Assembly (NCBI GenBank): GCA_028583605.1
Contig: CM053331.1
Span: 18,088,857 to 18,152,856 of the forward strand
DNA length: 64,000 nt
Source: Dastarcus helophoroides
Taxonomy: Eukaryota > Arthropoda > Insecta > Coleoptera > Bothrideridae
Reading direction: 5' to 3'
Shown here: in pieces, positions 11,273 to 23,560 of the stretch
How the letters are laid out: each line of letters starts with the position of its first letter
Numbering within the stretch: the stretch's first letter is position 1
The notes under the pieces: model-generated
Told to the model about the DNA's origin: nothing
Seen by the model: the letters and a program-made list of their open reading frames with translations, nothing else
Databases searched by the model: none
Program-made: the position numbers and the translations under genes

Positions 11273-11950
11273 CCGGACAAACGAGACGAAACAAAACCGC
11301 GACATCCAGGGCTAACGCGATAATACGAAATTAATTAAAATTTTTACAAAATTCTAAATTTCTCAAAAATTATTGAACGGAGGTGGCAATACCTGCTACC
11401 AAAAAAAAGGTAATTTAATTTCGCATCCGATAAGATAATCCAAGATAGGTGGTTCCATTTGAAAAAATTAAGTTATGCATGTTTGAACAACTGAAGAATT
11501 GAGTCGACGGATGTGAAGAAATTTAAGAAATCTTGCTAACAGCAAAGACGTAAACAAATACTCCATTTCTTCCTGAATCCAAAATCGTATACCCCACAAC
11601 TCTGAGCCATTGCGTTTGGAAAATATCGTTAATGGCGTCAAGCTCCGAAATCGTCAAATTTAACCAAAAAAATTAAATTACGCGAAAACCGTTCAACTAA
11701 GGGCCTATGTCGTCTTAATAAATTCATATTCATTTTTAACAAGAAATCCAAAAATGTAACAATACATAGGGTGTTCTATTTAAAATAAGAAAGTTGTGTT
11801 CATTTCCGGTGCAACCGGAAGGCCTCCATATTTGGCAATAATTTTAGGTTGTGGAGAACTTTACTTCGAATAACTTTTATTCAAAACATTTTTCGATATT
11901 TTGAACGATACGTCTACCAAAGACCGATTCCCGCTTAGTGACTCACCCTG
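11273..11950 (-). repeat. Right terminal inverted repeat of mariner composite
   Basis: Inverted partner of 8747-9424. It ends GTGACTCACCCTG followed by the duplicated TA. Confidence 0.85.
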
Positions 11951-11952
11951 TA

Positions 11953-12150
11953 GAAAGAGTGTTATTTAGTCTATTGAAAGCACTTTCACATGTTTTTATT
12001 TTTAAATTATTGTCGGTGCTACAGTGCGTTATACAAAATAATAACAAATTTCGGCGATTTTCTAAAAAAATTAAATAAGATGATATGTCAATTTTAATAT
12101 CTTTAAATAGAGAATTGAAAGCCCTAGATATCAGTAAAAACCCCAACATG
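11953..12150. mobile_element. Family C repeat, copy 1, right part
   Basis: Continues the family C sequence cut at 8744: GAAAGAGTGTTATTTAGTC and AGAATTGAAAGCCCTAGATA match the complements of copies 2 and 3. It ends against the Penelope tail at 12155. Confidence 0.75.
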
Positions 12151-12154
12151 TTAT

Positions 12155-12502
12155 GATAACGAAGGCTTCCACGGCCACAGTCAGTACAGGATATATTTCT
12201 TCCGGGATTGGACCGTGTCAAAGAACTACTAAAAGTGTTCGACGTTTTGTCCACCATCGTAGGGGGCTTCTTCAGGAACAAAGAAAAGAAACAATAAATG
12301 AAAAGAGGAATATGAGGGAATATGCAAAAATGAAGGAATAAAAAGGCCAATTTGAAAACATCAGAGCACGGTAACTCAGTATGTCCACCAAAGCAGAGGC
12401 GAAACTCTTTTGTATTGAAAATTGGTACAAAGAATAAGAAAGTTTAGACAAAAGAGCACGGTAACTCAGTATGTCCACCATACCAGAGGCAAAACTCTTC
12501 TG
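12155..12502 (-). mobile_element. Penelope-like element 3' tail, truncated copy
   Basis: On the - strand this matches the tail of the Penelope-like insertion at 44653-45427, including both copies of the internal segment CTGGTATGGTGGACATACTG, the CCTGAAGAAGCC motif and the same 3' terminus (GAAGCCTTCGTTATC). The coding part is absent (5' truncation), as expected for target-primed insertion. The ribozyme-like core here is damaged: the GGGC stem strand reads GGAC and the GAAA box reads AAAA. Confidence 0.8.
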
Positions 12503-12659
12503 AAGAAGAGTTCAAGCTGTCTGCAGCCCATCATTTTCATGCAGTAAATCCTCTGACGAATGTATAACCCTGCAATTTTAACTTTTACCATTGACCATTC
12601 TACCACTCTAAATAGTGTTTCTTATTTTTCGATCATGTCGTTTCTTTTGTAGGCTTATT

Positions 12660-12990
12660 GGCAAAAACAAGGTCTTCTATTCGCCTGACAAATAAAAATC
12701 AAGACAAGTCAGATCTGGGGACTTGAATGACCAAGTCATTAGCTATTGTTCTGGCACTTAAATGAGGATTAAATTTCACATATTCTAAAACATTTATAAT
12801 ATTTTGCTCGATGCGACCTCCACGTTATCTTCTAAACATAGTAACACTGTGGTGCTTTTGGGATGTATCAGTCGAAGGAAAACTATTTCACTTTGATAAA
12901 GTTTTTCGGAATACTGCACGCGTAGATTTAGCAGCATCAGTTGCATTTGATGCATTCCAAATAAATGTTTAGTTAGCATGTCAAATGTGA
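12660..12990 (-). pseudogene. Decayed mariner-type transposase N-terminal fragment
   Basis: With shifts, the - strand yields NPHLSARTIANDLVI preceded by a basic segment and a Cys/Ser/Thr-rich stretch. This is the layout of the helix-turn-helix region at the front of Tc1/mariner-type transposases (compare DPHLSTRIISTELQI of the transposase at 10154-11212). Stops interrupt it and no catalytic core follows. An old fragment, unrelated in detail to its neighbours. Confidence 0.5.
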
Positions 12991-13237
12991 TTTGATTAAA
13001 TCTTTTTAATTTTAAAAATTGAAATCAAATCTTGTCCCTGAACCAATTTTTTATTTTATAAAGAAATATAAAATAACAATTCAGATAGAAGAACAGGTAG
13101 TAAACACAATGGCAGCCTTCAAGATTTGCACTTTTTGTATTTCATTTTCGCAATTAAGTTTTTTCAAGGGCCACTTGACCACTTTTGTAGACAAATTATG
13201 TGATTATTCATAACTTAAATTTTGTTTGCCAATATCT

Positions 13238-13805
13238 TCGGTTAGACAAAAGATATCGAGTTGCGGTTTTTAATGATATTTAGGGTTTTTAATTCTCTAT
13301 TTTAGGGTGTCCAAATTGATATATCGTTTTATTTAATTTTTTTTAGAAAAACGGCGAAATTTGTTACCATTTTATGTAACGCGCTGTAGCAGAGACAATA
13401 ATTTTAAAGTGAAAACATATGAAACTGTCGTCGATAGACTAAATAGCACTATTTCTATAGATACTTAATTTGTTAAATTTTTTTAAGGCTAACTGAAGGA
13501 AATGGTATTAAAAAAAATGTTTACGTCGTCTCCCCACCACTTTATTTTTAATGACAGAACAAAAAGTGTAAAACAAAACAAATCGAAATTACTCTAGGAT
13601 TACAATGCATGTATCAAAATTTCGAGAAAATCCTAATTTTCTATTCAGCCTTAGCTATTACGCCACCTAGCGGTAATTTTAGAACTCCAAAAATATTTTC
13701 CAGTGATTTTTCAGCGACACTTTTCTTATTAAATTTTTTTCCCAAAGATGTGAAGTGATTCGTTGCTAAGATAAAGGCGGCGTCCTTCCTTAGTTGGTCA
13801 ACCGG
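13238..13805. mobile_element. Family C repeat, copy 2
   Basis: Matches copies at 34312-34837 (same orientation) and 8373-12150 (opposite). The right terminus is TTAGTTGGTCAACCGG followed by TA. It contains the conserved segments CCACCACTTTATTTTTA, ATTACTCTAGGATTACAA and ATTACGCCACCTA. No protein is encoded. The opposite terminus is not clearly defined, so the element class is unsettled. Confidence 0.7.
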
Positions 13806-15157
13806 TACGTTCTGCGAAATATTTTTTGTCAGCTCTGTGAGACATCATTGATAATTTTTTGAAATGCAAATGTGGATCTTGCAATAGCTATTTTAAAAGA
13901 CCTTGTATTCAATATTCTATTATATCAGTAAGTTTGGAAAATGAAATTTTCGACAATGCCATATTTTTCAAATTACAACAAAAAACATACTTTTCGCAAG
14001 CCAAGTTACAACATATTTTCAATTTGACTATTCTGTTAGTTGAATTTATTTGTACCACACCAGACCGAATCCATTCTTTTAAGCTATTACTTATTAACTT
14101 ACATTTACAAAAATACAATATTAAAAACCAACTCGAATATATGAAAGTTCAATACATATAAATGATTTATCAAATACTTAGGATACAGGGCCTGTCTGTA
14201 TCGTATGTTAAAACTAAAATTAAAGTAGAAACTGTTGTTTTATTTAATTCCTCAAGTGAAGCAAATTTCAAGAGGGGATCATTTTTCCCAAAATTTAATA
14301 ACCCTATTTAAGATCAAGTGTTCAGGAAGGTTCAAGCCCGTTATCTGTATAATAACTGGAAGTGTTTTCTAATAGGCAAGTGAGAATGTTAGGAATATAA
14401 TGTGGTTAGGAGAAGCAAATTGCATGCATAATAGGCAACTGAACGCGAAAACGTCTCCCCCAACCAAAGAGGCTAAGTCATTTGCATATCATTAGGCGGG
14501 GCTGACTGCCATTGCACATTAGGAACAAGAGCTGCTGAAAGTGGATCAGGGTTTTACCCAGATTAAGTTCCTCCGTCAAAATATGTGTAATTCACCTAAA
14601 TGGAACTCGTGTTATTCCAAATTAAGTTAAATTTTAACCCTCTCGTATTCTAAACTTATAAGAAAGGAATGGCCAAAACTTCATTCTCACTCTCATCATA
14701 CTAAAAGCTGATCCAACATCATGCAAAATATAAATTTAACGAAGGTGATACATTTTTTGTCTAAATACCAACTTAATTAATTAGTTTTATTATAATTATT
14801 ACATATAGTTATTAGCGAAGTGCTTCGGCTTGGCCCGAATGTACCATTTTATTCAAAGTAACTTTATTTCACTACTTCTGAATATATATTTTTTGCAATA
14901 TTTTGTCAAAGTGTGTTGATTTTCAGCATTTGCTAATTTTTAATGGCTAACATAAAATTATGAAAAATTATACTACACAATTCAATTTCAAAACAAAACT
15001 CTTACCTAATTTAGAGTGAAGTAGGATCAATTGTAAAACCGGGGCGAATGAAAACAGTCATAACAGTTGAGAAACTGTAACTGTAAAATATTAACATGAA
15101 TTTCTATGGCTTCCAAGAAATCAGTGTTGTTAAAAATATATAAATACATACAATATA
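13806..15157. other. Unassigned AT-rich sequence
   Basis: Holds a 100-codon open frame (13859-14161, +) with no recognised motif and a low-complexity composition. A slightly less AT-rich patch lies at 14400-14720. Near 15090-15125 the phrase ATGAATTTCTATGGCTTCC recurs in diverged form near 27453, so part is an old repeat. Confidence 0.4.
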
Positions 15158-16944
15158 CCGGGTGTTTTTTTTTAGTTGGGAGGTTAACTTTATATGGAGT
15201 ACTACATATTATAAAGGCAAACTGATTTTGTCGATGGGGCTAATCGGGGCTAAACTCTCTTCTAAAAATATTTTCAACTTCCCCCCACTAACGTTTATAC
15301 CGGAAGTAGACATCAACTTTCTTATTTTAAATGACAACCCCCAAATTTTATATTTCATTTGAATTTTTCGTAAAAAAAGAAGGTTAGTTTATGTATATAT
15401 GTTTATTGCTACCTTTGATAGTTTTAAAGATATTTCAATTTTTCGAAAAAAGAGGATTATTTTCACTCTTTGTATCTTTTTTTTTATATGCAGTAAAAAC
15501 ATGAAATTTGGGTTGAAGTCACGAAATATTATAAAGACTATAATAACGTAATCAGATTTTACATTTATTATACAGGGTGATGGAAATTTTATAATCTTTG
15601 CTGTTTTTGTTTTATTCAAAAACACTCTGTTTTTTTAAATGAGAACTATATGTTTTTTCATTATTTTTGGTTTCTTCCCAAAAGAAGAAAAAAGTTATAT
15701 TATTTATTTTTTTAAAATTTGTGCCGTTACAGAAGTACTTTACATAAATGTCAAAATAAAAAGAATCAAACATGTCTTTTTGTTCAAGTATGAAATTAAA
15801 TCTAGGCATTAAAAGCCTAAACAATTAATCATAATAACTAATAGGAAAAAAAATAATTGACAAAAAATTTACATCAAGAGCAACAAGGACGATCTTCTGT
15901 TTCAATACATTTAAAAGCATATTTTAAGATTTCGAATTGAGTAGAGTTTTTAAGCATATCCTATTGTTCCTATCAATATGCTTGTCATGCAGTAGTCGTA
16001 AAAAAATCACAAAAAAATTTCCATTTCGATTTTCATTATGAAATTTAACGCTTACAAATCCTGAGATCTAATCTAACAGCATAACAGTTAAAGGACAAAT
16101 TTTCTTGAACATTTGTTGCTGATTTTCATTACTCCAAAAATGAGAAGTCTGTTTAACAAACCATTTTTACGAAACTTGGCTCCCTAAACATTTTTCAATA
16201 AGTGTTCCAACTATTAGCCAAAAACTTGTCTTGTACGGTTATCTTTTAAATATTATTTAGCCTAAAATTTTTAGGCCTTGTGGATATGTTTTTTTTTAAT
16301 TTTGTTGTCTACTGTCAAGTTGCAATCAGAGAAAAAAAAAAAGATATATTTTTATTTTTTATTTTGAATTATATCTCTGTAACGGTGCAGAATTTTTAAA
16401 AATTAGTCATATACCTTTTTTCTTCTTTTTATGTGAGAAATCCAAAAATAATTAAAAAACACATAGTTCCCATTTGAAAAAAATAGTTTTTTTGAATAAA
16501 ACAAAAACAATAAAGATCATAAAATTTCCATCACCCTGTGTAATAAATGTAAAACTTGATTACGTTATTAGAGTCTCCATAATATTCCATGACTTCGACT
16601 TAAATTTCACGTCTTTACTGCAAATAATAAAAAAGATACAAAGAGTCAAAATAGCTCTCTTTTCTATCATTTTTTTTTGAAGAATTAAAATATCTTTAAG
16701 ACTATCAAAGATAGCAATAAACTTGTATACATAAACTTACCTTATTTTTCTAAGCAAAATCCAAATAAAGTATAAAATTTGGGGGTTGCTATTCAAAATG
16801 AGAAAGTTGATGTCTACTTTCGATATAACCGGAAGTTGAAAATATTTTTGAAAATTAGTTCCATCGACAAAATCAGTTTGCCTTTAAAATAAGTGATACT
16901 CCATATAAAGGTAACCTCCCAACTAAAAAAAAAAAAAAACACCC

Positions 16945-16946
<2 letters not shown>
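15158..16946. mobile_element. Long-inverted-repeat family D, complete copy
   Basis: A 1789-bp element starting CCGGGTGTTTTTTTTTAG and ending with its complement, with TA outside each end. The inverted arms run about 600 bp (to about 15730 and from about 16375); landmarks are GTAACGGTGCAGAATTTT on the right against its complement near 15720, and CCATCACCCTGT against ACAGGGTGATGG. The core, about 15740-16370, has no coding capacity. The short frames in the arms are mirror images of one another. A non-autonomous element, probably Tc1/mariner-driven. Confidence 0.8.

Positions 16947-16982
<36 letters not shown>
16947..16982. repeat. (TA)n microsatellite
   Basis: About 17 TA units directly at the right edge of family D, so the element either inserted into a TA tract or its flanking TA expanded. 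Confidence 0.9.
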
Positions 16983-19800
16983 TATATTTCTATCTTTGTG
17001 ACCTGCATGGTATATATAAGACGACCTGACCTCCACTAGTCCTGACAATATTTATGGCAAACTTTTGTCATATATGTGTTGAGGGGGAACTCTATTTTCA
17101 AGATTCCTAGAGAGGGGAAACGATTTTCGCAAAATAAATTTTCAAACAAAAATTGTACACGCCGTTCACTGTTACCTGCAATATATAGAGCAATTATTTT
17201 AACCGCTCGTTCGTTGTAGCCTTCCTCAACGTTGCCAAGTATTGAATCGTAAGGAAGGCCATAAGATACATTTTTTCTATGATCTCCTGCACTATATATT
17301 AATTAGGGATTACGGATAGATTTTGCGTTTCAATACTGGGTAAGATAAAGGCGCTGCATTCAAAAAGCGCTTTTACTAAATAGCTTTCCAGTCTATTTGG
17401 GTTTACTCGCCCTAACGTAAATGCTGCGTTGAATGCTAAATTTGTATTATAACAGAAATTATCCCATTTAAAACAAATAAATTACACATAACATGGCTAT
17501 TATATTTGCTTGATTTTTTAAACATGTTTCCAAAACCAGAATATTGCATATGCAAATAAAATGAAAATGGCTAAAATTATAAATAAAATTATAGAAGCGG
17601 TCGATTCTGATATATAAATTTTACCAATATTTTTTTTTGCAAATTGTAGACATTCGATAATTTTTGGATTTCGAATTATGAAGTCATCGCCAATTTTTTT
17701 AAAATCATCATAGTTAGATGTTAGATGATATGTAACTGACATTATCATTGATATTTTTCAAGACATTCCTATAAACAAAAATTCAATTCAAATAATTTTA
17801 ATTTCCATGTGAATTTTACTAATCAATTGGACCACAATATGAAGAAGTGTGGGGCGAAAAAAAAAACCAAATGATTAACCTTTCTACACCTTCCCTCCTG
17901 CCGATCCATATGTTAGATAAAATGTCGCTTAAATAATTATGATTGACAAAATGTTTAGTAACACTTTCGTCTTAGTACTAGGTATTTTTTTGCTTTTAAG
18001 AAATTATCAAGAAAGAGGAGTTCTTAAAAATCAAGTTCGGCCTGTCCAAGAATGTCCCAAATTTGGTGGTTTATTAAATTGACTTTTTTTAAATGTAAAT
18101 TTCACTTCATTTAGACACCAGAATGAAAGAATTAACTTATAAATAATACTTATATGTCAGTAAAGATATGTTATTATCAATAAATATTTGAATTTGCCGC
18201 CACCGCATCCTGAAAAATTAAGTACATATAAATTTACTCCGCTGCTTTGTAGACAAATTGTTCTTTTAATACATGCGAGCATAAGTAGATGTTGTTAACA
18301 AAACCTTCTGTCATCTGTCATTGAAGCAATGACTCGTTGAGGTTAATGTAATTTTTTGAACGGTTATTTTTGGTTTTCAAGTATGTTGAGAAACCGGCGC
18401 TCAATTTTGGCATGTAATAAGGTAAATATGACAAATTTAAAAAATATTTTGGTAGGGTATGTTCACATGTATCACTGGTAACGATAGTCTTATTTTAGTG
18501 TTCAAAATTCTGCATAAACGGAGTCTACGTCTTTTAACAAGGGCTTCTAGATAAGTTCCAGACAACGATGCTCCCGATCAAGACAATTATACCAGATAAA
18601 GATACACAATTGTGAATTAAACAACCACATTTTTAGTTTTAAAGAATTTATGCAAGAAATGTTAATGCATTAACGGTTTCAGTGTTCAGACAATCATAGT
18701 GTAGTTCTCTATAGTTTTCCTCGGTATTACCTAAAATCTAAGTGAACAAATTTCACGTAATACCGCTTTATAGAACAAGTGTACTTATTAAAAGTAATGC
18801 ATGAATAAAGTGAGCATGTAAAATAACTGTGCCTTACTTTTTGAAATTCCAATTTTTCATTCATATATGCGCACATATGGTTTTACAATTTATACAAACC
18901 CCTTTCAGTGCGATTGTTTTTGATTTTTAAGCACATGTAATTTAAATGATATAAAATTCCAAACAAATGATACATTGTGATAACTATAATGCAAAGTTTC
19001 ATTGTATAATTGTAACTTTTTAACAGGTAATAGTTTAATCGAAGGGCTTTATTTCAGTGCTACAGAACATAATATCTTATTCAAAGAACTTTATTCAAGT
19101 ATTGTATATTTATTTTTTATTATTGTTATTATTTATTTCTCTAAATGTCAAATAAAAATTCGAACAACTGTTTTTTTTTTTTCAGATGATTACCAATCAT
19201 CTTTTTTATATTTCGACTTAATTTCACTTTATTCTTTGACAAATATCATGATATAATACTTGAAAGATTTATGAAGGTGGTATGAGAGATAGGTCGAAGG
19301 CAAAGGTACTGAAAATCCAGACATTTGTGAATATGTTTCATAACGTATCTCCAAGTAATTAAATCTTATCAATACTAAACAATTACACATTATTTAACAG
19401 CAAATAAGAAATTTGGCTAATGTTGAATTAAGTAAGGGGCAACAAATAATACGAAGTATTGTTCACAAATTTTCTGTAATGAATGTGCTGGAAGCAATAT
19501 TTAAATGTAGAGTTAAAAACCGCGACGCATTCTAAAATGTTATTGGTTCAAATTTTTTAGGTGATCTGTGAATTTCTATTGGTTGGACATTTAAGTTGAC
19601 AGGTCCGCGTTTTTTAAAATATAATATTTGCGTCTTACATTGGCTCTGCAAGTCAAACTTGTACATTTTATGGTATTTGTACTGACTCTAATTACAGCTA
19701 CGTACTAAGACTTACGACAAGCGGCAGTAAGAATTATTTTCGCATTGCAATGTTATGAAAGATGATTAATATCTTGACGTTCGTTTCCCCACTAATGGCG
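16983..19800. other. Unassigned sequence with one small open frame
   Basis: No gene is firmly supported. A 76-codon frame at 17518-17748 (-) would give a protein with a polar N-terminal half and a C-terminal hydrophobic segment (about residues 51-71) ending FWFWKHV, as in tail-anchored proteins; with no homologue recognised it may be chance. 18200-19700 is AT-rich with nothing identifiable. Confidence 0.35.
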
Positions 19801-19804
19801 CCAA

Positions 19805-20160
19805 ATTCAAGTTTAGTGAATACGTTTGCATTTTTAATTGTATTTAATCTTGTTTAAAAGGTGGTGGTGTCATCTTTCAGAATATAGCTAACATTAAAAG
19901 ATAAATCCTAAGGCATTACTTACTGCTTTTTCTATTAATTCAAACATATATTTCATGTTTTGGCATCTAGAGAGCGGCAAAATGTTTGAATTTTTGGTTG
20001 TATTTAAATGCTCAATATAAATATTTATGTTGAAAAACTAGTACTGTCATCTATTAGAATATAGGTAAACATTTTTAAAAAATCTACTTAATCTATCATT
20101 TCCTGCTTTTTCCATTAATTGAAACATGGATATTTCATATTTGAGCGTCTAGATGGCTGA
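19805..20160. repeat. Two-copy tandem duplication, about 180 bp
   Basis: Units at about 19805-19985 and 19986-20160 share GTCATCT, AGAATATAG, TGCTTTTTC, ATTAATT and ATATTTCAT in the same order with moderate divergence. Non-coding. Confidence 0.65.
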
Positions 20161-21595
20161 TTGCTGTATTCCTTAATTTATTGACAATTTTATTTTGGAA
20201 AAAATCTTCGAAATGCGGTTTTTTCAAACGATTATAATTTTCTCACCATTTTGATTAGAATTTGCTGTAATTTGGGTAACTAACTTAAAACAAAATGGTA
20301 ATAATATTCTACATGTAACAGTTTTTACAAAGTGTGACGTCATATTGTTTAATATAATGAAGGTTAAAATAATTTAAAATTATTTTATTATGGTAAGGTT
20401 GCAAGTTGGTATTGAGAATTTTGTTAAAACAGATAATATTCTAAAAAAGGACAAACTTCCTTAAAATTTTAACTTTTTTAGATATTTTAAAAGTTGAGCA
20501 AAATTTTATTTTTTTTTTTCAAAATTTTACTGCTTTCCCAAAACCCGGAGTTTAAAATGAAAAGATTAATTAAAACAAATTAACATTTAAAAAAAAAGTC
20601 TTAACATTGAATGAATGTGAGATATTTCAAAAAAATTCGACTATTGTGTGACAATTTTAAATTTTCAAAAAATTTTGAATCATTAAACAAAAACAATAAC
20701 TAATATTTGTAAAATTTTTAATGTTCTTTTATACAATGCTAATTTTATGTTAAATTGTAACTATTTCTTCAAAACTGTTTCCCAATACAAATTACTAAAT
20801 TATTTATTGACTGAATTTAAATGCTTGGTTTCTTTTGCAAACCTCATTAGAATACCTACTTATTTCTTTCATTTTAACGGTTCAAGCGTAAAAAATGTTT
20901 TACCTAAACCGCCGCTGGAAGTATCATGAATTTCCTCAACAAAATATATCTAATAAATTAAATAGAAAAACTCTTATACAAGAGTATAGGTAGTACTAAT
21001 AGTACTAATGATAACATATTCCGATGGCAACAAAGTTATCTAATTCTGCTAGATCGCAATGTGCCGCCCTCTGAATTTGTATCTCAGGGGGCGCTACGCC
21101 TCTGATATCTGTCGATCACAGTTCTGGTAACGTTGGGCAACTTTCTTGTGTCACTGGTATGAAAAACTTAATAGCCCTATCATTTGTAGGACGATAAAAT
21201 TTAAATTTAAATTTGGCGGTCAACCGCAATGACAGACGTCTGCTTGACTGTCACTGGCTGCTCCCGCGCATTATTAGACATTAGAAAGACAAGTCGATTC
21301 AAGTTGATGTACATCACAGTCGTTCATATTACAATATGGCAAGTGTGATCGAGTGAATAAATTTTGTTACTAGAAGACTATTATTTGACAAGCCGAGTAG
21401 CTACCTCTTACATATTAAAATTTTTGTCAGATTTTCATTACAAAATCCAAAACGAACTAAAAATAATTATATACATTTAAAATACTATCAATTTTTAAAA
21501 TGTTTGCAGGACCTAGTAAACTTTAAATCTATAAGACCTTAAAGCTCAAAATTATTCAGTTTATTTTCTTGAAAGGACCAGATACGTACACCGTC
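20161..21595. other. Unassigned AT-rich sequence
   Basis: Low-complexity A/T runs dominate to about 20750; a slightly more balanced region follows at 21040-21320. No feature is supported. Confidence 0.4.
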
Positions 21596-21599
21596 GAAA

Positions 21600-22020
21600 A
21601 AAATTTATTTATACATCGAAGTTATCAATGCATTTATTCATTCAAGAAAGTTGTTTTTACATGGCTTACTACTTGAAATAAATATCATAAATATTTTTTT
21701 GAGACAACTACTCTGTTTCACTTTTGACTGAATTAGGAAAAGAAAATAATCCTATACAACGTCTATAATAAAAACTAAGCAGATATAATTTTCTCAGAAA
21801 TTATTCAACATAAAAATACTTAATCGCATTACTGTGAAGATTTTGAGAAACTATGCCAAAATGATTAGCGGTCTTTTTCTTAATCGGACTACAAATAAAG
21901 AATTTTCAGCAGAATTTAAAACAAGCCGGTATTCAATTATCTTCTTAATGTCATGTTCATAGCCATAAAAGTCTGCAATACTTTGCCCATTTAACCGATT
22001 TTCTATCTCCACTAATAACG
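21600..22020. repeat. Interspersed repeat family B, copy 1
   Basis: Shares GTTTTTACATG...CTTGAAA...ATTTTTTTGGGACA-like text with 41985-42330. Further on (CAGATATAATTTTCTCAG, TTTGCCCATTTAA) it resembles the arm of family A. It is probably an old relative of family A. Non-coding. Confidence 0.5.
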
Positions 22021-22436
22021 AAATCATAAATAGTAGACGCTGGCGCTTGTTTATAAGTAAAGTAGGTACGGAGAGTAGAGTTCCCCGCACGGAGACTATT
22101 TTAAATCCAAAACGAAACTCGTCGCGCAGTGATGTAGTAATTTAGAAAGAGCGCGAAATGCGATAGAGGATGCGGCATTTCGACGTTGCCGCTAGCGAAA
22201 GGGCCTAACGTACGAGCCATATAATTTCCCTTGGTTAAATATGCGCAAAGGCCACACGGTACGTAGCACATATAATGCATATAGACCTCCAGCGCCAGCG
22301 GCAAAGTGCTGAACTAACCGGACACTTTTAAGCTGGGGTACGTTGTGACCTGCAGACCTGGAGGCCACAGCGAAATATAAGAGGTCACAGCGAATGCTAC
22401 ATATAATTTTTGCAGGTCACATAGTACATGTTGCAA

Positions 22437-22488
<52 letters not shown>

Positions 22489-23560
22489 TTATATAGGGTA
22501 TAAGTCAGCCTCCGCAATGTAAAAATTGAATGTCAGTCAGCGTCCAGCGAAGCTTGGCGTCCGATATGCGGACGCTGAGTGACCAGCCCATTTAACAAGC
22601 TCAGAGGGGTCTACATAGGTCCTAGATGCGTTTGCAATAAAAAAATGGTGGAGCTTAACTTGCCCGGTTTGGATAGCCGTATAAAATCAAGTTTACTCGT
22701 TTGCCGCTAGGAGTCGCTTCGATCGATTCGTATATCCCCAAGGCGTATCTAAATTTCAAGCCAGCGGTTCACCCAGCCTCCAAAACATCGGCAACGTCGT
22801 ATGCTTCTAATAAATGCATTTCTCTTAAACAAACCAATGAGAACTTCAGTACACTTAGCTCTAGGTTTACCCCTCCGCGCTGTTTCATTCCTGCAAATGA
22901 CCGCGTAAATCGAATCGGCGCGGTGTAAAATTAATTTAAATTTACAATGAGACATAAGTTTGGGTTCTACACAGAGTGAAAAACGTGCAAATAACTTTTG
23001 TTAATTAGTACAATATTATACGAAATAGCTGTTCACATTATAAATTTAGACATTTAGAAATAAACGCATTTTCATTTTATTGATTATTTTTAACTTTGGT
23101 TTAACTCGCGAAGAAAAGTGAGCTTTAATTCAGAAATATCAAGGTCTTAAAATGGTTATTCACGAAATAAAATAAAGTACATGAACAGAAGAAAATTAGC
23201 TGGCAAACATACGTTTCTAATTTTTTAGTGTCATATAATAAATCTAAAGATATTTAGTTTTTTTGGTATTTATTCATATAGATAGAAAATTGAAAAGAGT
23301 GAGATAGTTTTATTAATTGTGACTACCTCTATTTTTTGCCACTAAAATTATCCAGTTGGTCTTTTCTGGATTTTGACTAGTGTCGATAGAAATGTTATCT
23401 TACATATTTATTTACTTATTAATAATGTAATTTCATAAATATAAATTCCAATCTGCACCTTTAAACCTAACTAATAAACTCTCATAATGACTAAAATGGT
23501 AAATGTGATATTCGTCCTGTTCTTTTATTACTGAATATTTAATTCATGTAACACGACCTA
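22021..23560. other. Unassigned sequence, locally GC-richer
   Basis: From about 22080 to 22930 the base composition is less AT-rich than the surroundings and contains many CpG, but the open frames have no family motif and no splice-linked gene could be assembled. A promoter or untranslated exon is possible but unsupported. Confidence 0.35.
22441..22485. repeat. (AT)n microsatellite
   Basis: Uninterrupted AT dinucleotide run of about 22 units. Confidence 0.95.

Larger units (their letters stand above)
8747..11950. mobile_element. Mariner composite with 678-bp terminal repeats
   Basis: A 3204-bp Tc1/mariner-superfamily element. The termini are CAGGGTGAGTCACTAAGCGG and its complement, with TA on each side (8745-8746, 11951-11952). 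The inverted repeats are about 678 bp (8747-9424 and 11273-11950) and highly similar. Beyond them the inverted symmetry continues into two opposed transposase copies, a decayed + strand one and a better - strand one. The element therefore looks like two inward-facing elements fused after internal deletion. It sits inside family C; other family C copies show the uninterrupted site. Confidence 0.9.

Noticed and set aside
17518..17748. 76-residue putative tail-anchored membrane protein
   Set aside because: Plausible hydrophobic tail but no homologue, no splice or promoter signal, and AT-rich DNA yields such hydrophobic frames by chance; kept only as a note.
22701..22955. Gene in the GC-richer patch (frames on both strands)
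   Set aside because: Overlapping frames on opposite strands, neither with recognisable domains or splice links.
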